Shown: one piece after another, positions 4,489 to 6,930 of the stretch
Layout: every line of letters begins with the position of its first letter
Numbering within the stretch: position 1 is the stretch's first letter
Source: Candidatus Zixiibacteriota bacterium
Lineage (GTDB): Bacteria > Zixibacteria > MSB-5A5 > SM1-73
Assembly (NCBI GenBank): GCA_022866585.1
Contig: JALHUP010000399.1
Coordinates: 1 to 6,930, forward strand
DNA length: 6,930 nt
Reading direction: 5' to 3'
Notes under the pieces: model-generated
Seen by the model: only the letters and a program-made list of their open reading frames with translations
The model's database searches: none
What the model was told of the DNA's origin: nothing
Translations under genes and position numbers: made by a program

Positions 4489-6930
4489 TTATTTATCCTT
4501 CTTTAGCACAGTAATCTTTATTACTGCTGTCTCTATTTTGCCACTATCATCATCCCTGGCATGGATGTAGCACAGATAGGTTCCGTTGGCTACCTCCGTT
4601 CCGTCATCCGTCTTTCCATCCCATAATATCGGGGTGCTGATTCCAACATCCTTCTGGAGCTCTCTCACAAATTCGCCAGCGAAGTCATATATCTTGACGG
4701 TCACGTGGGCGGACTTGCTCAAGCCCAGATCGATGTAAGTGCTAAGCTCTCTCGGATCGAACGGGTTCGGATAGTTGTGAGGATTCGTGAAGAACAGATT
4801 CTGCTCCTCAGTCCAGAAGGTGTATATAATCCAGTTGCCAGCGTGATCCCTAACCCGGATTTCCACATACTTCCGACCAGCTCCCGGCTCATACGCCATG
4901 CAGGCTGTTACGGTGTCGAGATGCACGTTGGTATCCATGCAAGCCAGTCCCAGACAAATCAGCACGCTATCCTCATAGAACTCGAGGGTGGACCAATCGA
5001 TGCCCGACCCGCTGTCGATGAAGCAGATATGAATGGGTCGCTCAGAGAGATTGATGACGATAATCGAAGGCAGTCCTGCATCCACTTGGTAGATGCACTC
5101 TTGCCACTTGGGCATATAGTTGCTAGAGAGGTCGGCCGGACCCCTGCCATAAGACGGGCTGGTGCCTGTGCCAGAGATTTTCTCCGCGTACACATAGGCA
5201 ATGAGGGTCTTACCATCGGTCAGATCCATGATGCAAGAGACTATCACCGTATCGCCATGTCTCATATTAAAGTTGGCAATATCTGCTGCAGTGAATGTGC
5301 ACTGCTTGTAAGGATAGTCTCTTTGGTATAGATCGACATTGACTGTGTTCCAATCTATGCCAACATTGTCGTCCTTGACCACGATCTTGACGGTGGGATT
5401 CTTGGTCACATACTCACCCACGAACTTCAATCCAGGAGGCAGACAATCGTCCTTGACCTCAAAGGACTTGGTACTCTGATTACCCACAACATCAGTAGCT
5501 ACCACATCGATATTATGCTTGCCAGCTGATGGGTAAAGATGCCACAGTCCCGAGGTAGGATCATAGAAAAATGCTTCACCTTCATCGCTCAGTTCAACTC
5601 CATCTTGATAGGCTTTAACCTCAGCCACACCAGACTTGTTGTCGGTGATCTGGAGCTTGACCGGACGGTCGCACGGATCGGAGCTGTTGATCCAGGTGGT
5701 TACGGGAGCTAGGCAGTCTACATAGTACTCCTTCTGAATCCACTGGGTCTGAGTCCAGTTGCCGGCTGAATCCGTAGGTCCGTTGATGTAGCCGGTTTCT
5801 GAAGTCTTGTAGGAGTAAACCGCCACCTTCAGCAGATTACCGTCTGCGAGGCTAAACAGATCTCCGTCTGCAGTCACCGTGATGACATTTCCTTCTCTCA
5901 GGTCGACTAAGTCTTCCGGATAGAAGGTCTGCAGTCTGTAGGTTGAAGTCCAGAGATCGACGTGCAAGGTGCCCCAATCCACGCCACTGGCATCGTCTGT
6001 TACCTCGATGCTGACGGTGGGATCGGCACAGGAGATATACCCACCACCAAAAGCCACTGTAGGCGGAGTGCAATCAGCCTTGCTCCAGAATTCGAAGACC
6101 ATCATGTTGCCCACATTGTCCGTGGCTTTGATCTTCACATTATGCCTGCCAGCGCTGGGTTGCGAGTAGGAGAGAATCTGGGTGGTGTCGTTGTAGTAGA
6201 AACCGGTAGTAACCGTGTCTCCATCCTCCGTGATGGTGATGGTAGCCATACCTGAACGAGTATCCTTGATCTCAAACCTCAGCAGGCTGGCACAAGAATC
6301 GGTACCATTCAACCAAGTGATGGTCGGGCCAACACAGTCAGCATAGTAAGTCCACAAGTAGTAACTGGTGCTGGTCTGATAGTTATTGGCCAAGTCCACG
6401 GGACCACGAGTATAGCTGGTTCCGTAGTTCTTCTGCGAGTAGACCACCACGTTCAAGGAAGCGTTGTCGGTAAGTCCTAACCAATCACCATCTCCGGTCA
6501 GTGTCACATAGCCATTCAGGTCAGGAGTAATATCTGACGGGGTGAAAGTCTGGATTCTGTTAGAGCTATAGTATAGGTCAACATTGACCTTATCCCAATT
6601 CACTCCCGTGACATCATCGGTGACCTGGAAGGTCACAGTCGGCCTCGTGCAGTTGACCCATGATGGCAGGAAGGTAACCACAGGTGGCGTGCAATCCAAC
6701 TTGATCTTCATTCCATACCAGGTTTCGTTCCCCAACTTGTCCACCGCCTTTAAGTCCAGTCTGGTCTTTCCAGCAGTAGGATCGTATCTCCAGTAGTTCG
6801 GAATATGCGGATCCCGGGTAAAGATGGTGGTTTCAGTAATCAGGCTACTATCCTCATACACGTAAACAGTGTCAAACCCGGAATAGGTATCCTTGATCTC
6901 GAACAGAAGCGGTCGGTTGCACAGGCTGTC
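4489..6930 (-). CDS. Large secreted Ig-like repeat protein with FlgD/type-IX-like C-terminal domain (5' end outside window)
   Basis: The frame stays open to the right edge, so the last 813 residues are seen and signal peptide and N-terminus are missing; a GTG at 6861 is internal, not a start. Numbering from the edge, two Ig-like module types alternate. Type A (~88-90 aa) is at 1-79 (incomplete), 199-286, 406-495 and 618-706, with EIKDT.SG, a YDPTAG/PSAG turn and ATD.VGN. Type B (~119-122 aa) is at 80-198, 287-405 and 496-617, with VTDD.SGV.W..V.VDL and GP.D.A.N. Modules meet at hinges starting DC.PP/DC.GP with a second Cys exactly 14 residues later. Residues ~716-810 are a FlgD_ig/type-A-sorting-like domain: NYPNPFDP (719-726), VKIYDFAGEFVREL, WDGKTDDGTEVANGTY (770-785), ending in KKDK. 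Such tails mark extracellular proteins in Bacteroidetes-like and candidate-phylum diderms. The modules resemble bacterial cell-surface adhesion/structural Ig domains; no catalytic motif is visible. Likely cargo for the downstream barrel; the native ligand is unknown. Confidence 0.9.
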   Translation of the reverse strand, partial: DSLCNRPLLFEIKDTYSGFDTVYVYEDSSLITETTIFTRDPHIPNYWRYDPTAGKTRLDLKAVDKLGNETWYGMKIKLDCTPPVVTFLPSWVNCTRPTVTFQVTDDVTGVNWDKVNVDLYYSSNRIQTFTPSDITPDLNGYVTLTGDGDWLGLTDNASLNVVVYSQKNYGTSYTRGPVDLANNYQTSTSYYLWTYYADCVGPTITWLNGTDSCASLLRFEIKDTRSGMATITITEDGDTVTTGFYYNDTTQILSYSQPSAGRHNVKIKATDNVGNMMVFEFWSKADCTPPTVAFGGGYISCADPTVSIEVTDDASGVDWGTLHVDLWTSTYRLQTFYPEDLVDLREGNVITVTADGDLFSLADGNLLKVAVYSYKTSETGYINGPTDSAGNWTQTQWIQKEYYVDCLAPVTTWINSSDPCDRPVKLQITDNKSGVAEVKAYQDGVELSDEGEAFFYDPTSGLWHLYPSAGKHNIDVVATDVVGNQSTKSFEVKDDCLPPGLKFVGEYVTKNPTVKIVVKDDNVGIDWNTVNVDLYQRDYPYKQCTFTAADIANFNMRHGDTVIVSCIMDLTDGKTLIAYVYAEKISGTGTSPSYGRGPADLSSNYMPKWQECIYQVDAGLPSIIVINLSERPIHICFIDSGSGIDWSTLEFYEDSVLICLGLACMDTNVHLDTVTACMAYEPGAGRKYVEIRVRDHAGNWIIYTFWTEEQNLFFTNPHNYPNPFDPRELSTYIDLGLSKSAHVTVKIYDFAGEFVRELQKDVGISTPILWDGKTDDGTEVANGTYLCYIHARDDDSGKIETAVIKITVLKKDK
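4492..4785 (-). other. FlgD-like / T9SS-type C-terminal domain of the surface protein
   Basis: Encodes the last ~98 residues. The conserved order is NYPNPFDP, a strand with Y-I-D-L-x-L, V-T-V-K-I-Y-D-F-A-G, then L-W-D-G-K-x-D-D-G-x-x-V-x-N-G-T-Y and a final strand to the C-terminus. This matches FlgD_ig and the related type A sorting domains; the two families are hard to separate by eye. In known type IX systems this region is recognised at the outer membrane and cleaved. Confidence 0.8.
5080..6693 (-). repeat. Protein-level tandem B-A supradomain repeats (B1-A2-B2-A3-B3)
   Basis: Module starts, taken at the first hinge cysteine, fall at 6693 (B1), 6336 (A2), 6072 (B2), 5715 (A3), 5445 (B3) and, by alignment, 5079 (A4, Cys replaced by Ala). 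Lengths are 119, 88, 119, 90 and 122 residues, so the B-A unit is about 207-212 residues. Similarity is obvious in protein but patchy in DNA, which points to old duplications rather than recent slippage. The incomplete A1 module at the right edge shows the array continues outside the window. Confidence 0.85.

Noticed and set aside
4705..5331. 208-codon plus-strand frame opposite the surface protein
   Set aside because: Antisense shadow of a clearly conserved repeat protein; no ribosome site and no recognisable domain.
6859..6861. GTG as the start of the surface protein
   Set aside because: The frame remains open and clearly homologous upstream (DSLCNRPLLFEIKDTYSG), so the codon is internal.

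Overview
The window holds five protein genes, all on the minus strand, in a mid-GC bacterial background with generous intergenic DNA full of small palindromes. The best taxonomic clue is at the right: a large secreted repeat protein ending in a 'NYPNPFDP' FlgD-like/type-IX-like C-terminal domain, followed by a PorV/PorQ-family outer-membrane barrel. That pair, with a bacterial copy of the mostly archaeal 'adenosine-specific kinase' family, suggests an uncultured diderm of the FCB group or a nearby candidate phylum (Zixibacteria, WOR-3/Stahlbacteria, KSB1, Edwardsbacteria or similar). This placement is inference from gene content; no rRNA or marker gene is present.

Layout in transcription order (right to left). 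(1) 6930-4489: the 3' 813 codons of a large extracellular protein built from alternating ~89- and ~120-residue Ig-like modules joined by C-X13-C hinges, ending in a FlgD-like domain. (2) A 12-bp hairpin at 4453-4480. (3) 4371-3451: PorV/PorQ-like barrel with signal peptide and C-terminal Phe, closed by a strong intrinsic terminator at 3396-3423. (4) 3450-2955: about 500 bp without a credible gene, carrying at least six hairpins and a long imperfect inverted repeat. (5) 2954-2472: adenosine-specific kinase family protein with a strong Shine-Dalgarno. (6) 2471-2325: short spacer with a C/G-rich hairpin flanked by ATACGAA/TTCGTAT. (7) 2324-1248: metallo-beta-lactamase/beta-CASP nuclease with all metal-binding motifs. 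(8) 1247-815: about 430 bp with clustered ATCGTCT heptamers, paired inverted blocks and back-to-back hairpins. (9) 814-98: family 2 glycosyltransferase of the dolichol-phosphate-mannose-synthase-like type. (10) 97-1: downstream spacer, nothing supported.

The surface protein and the barrel plausibly work together: in type IX secretion a PorV barrel shuttles C-terminal-domain cargo at the outer membrane, and here a barrel of that family directly follows a protein with such a tail. The other three genes look like independently transcribed housekeeping or envelope genes and share no evident pathway. I found no CRISPR array, transposase, tRNA, rRNA or defence system. The least explained material is the intergenic palindrome families and the repeat architecture of the surface protein.
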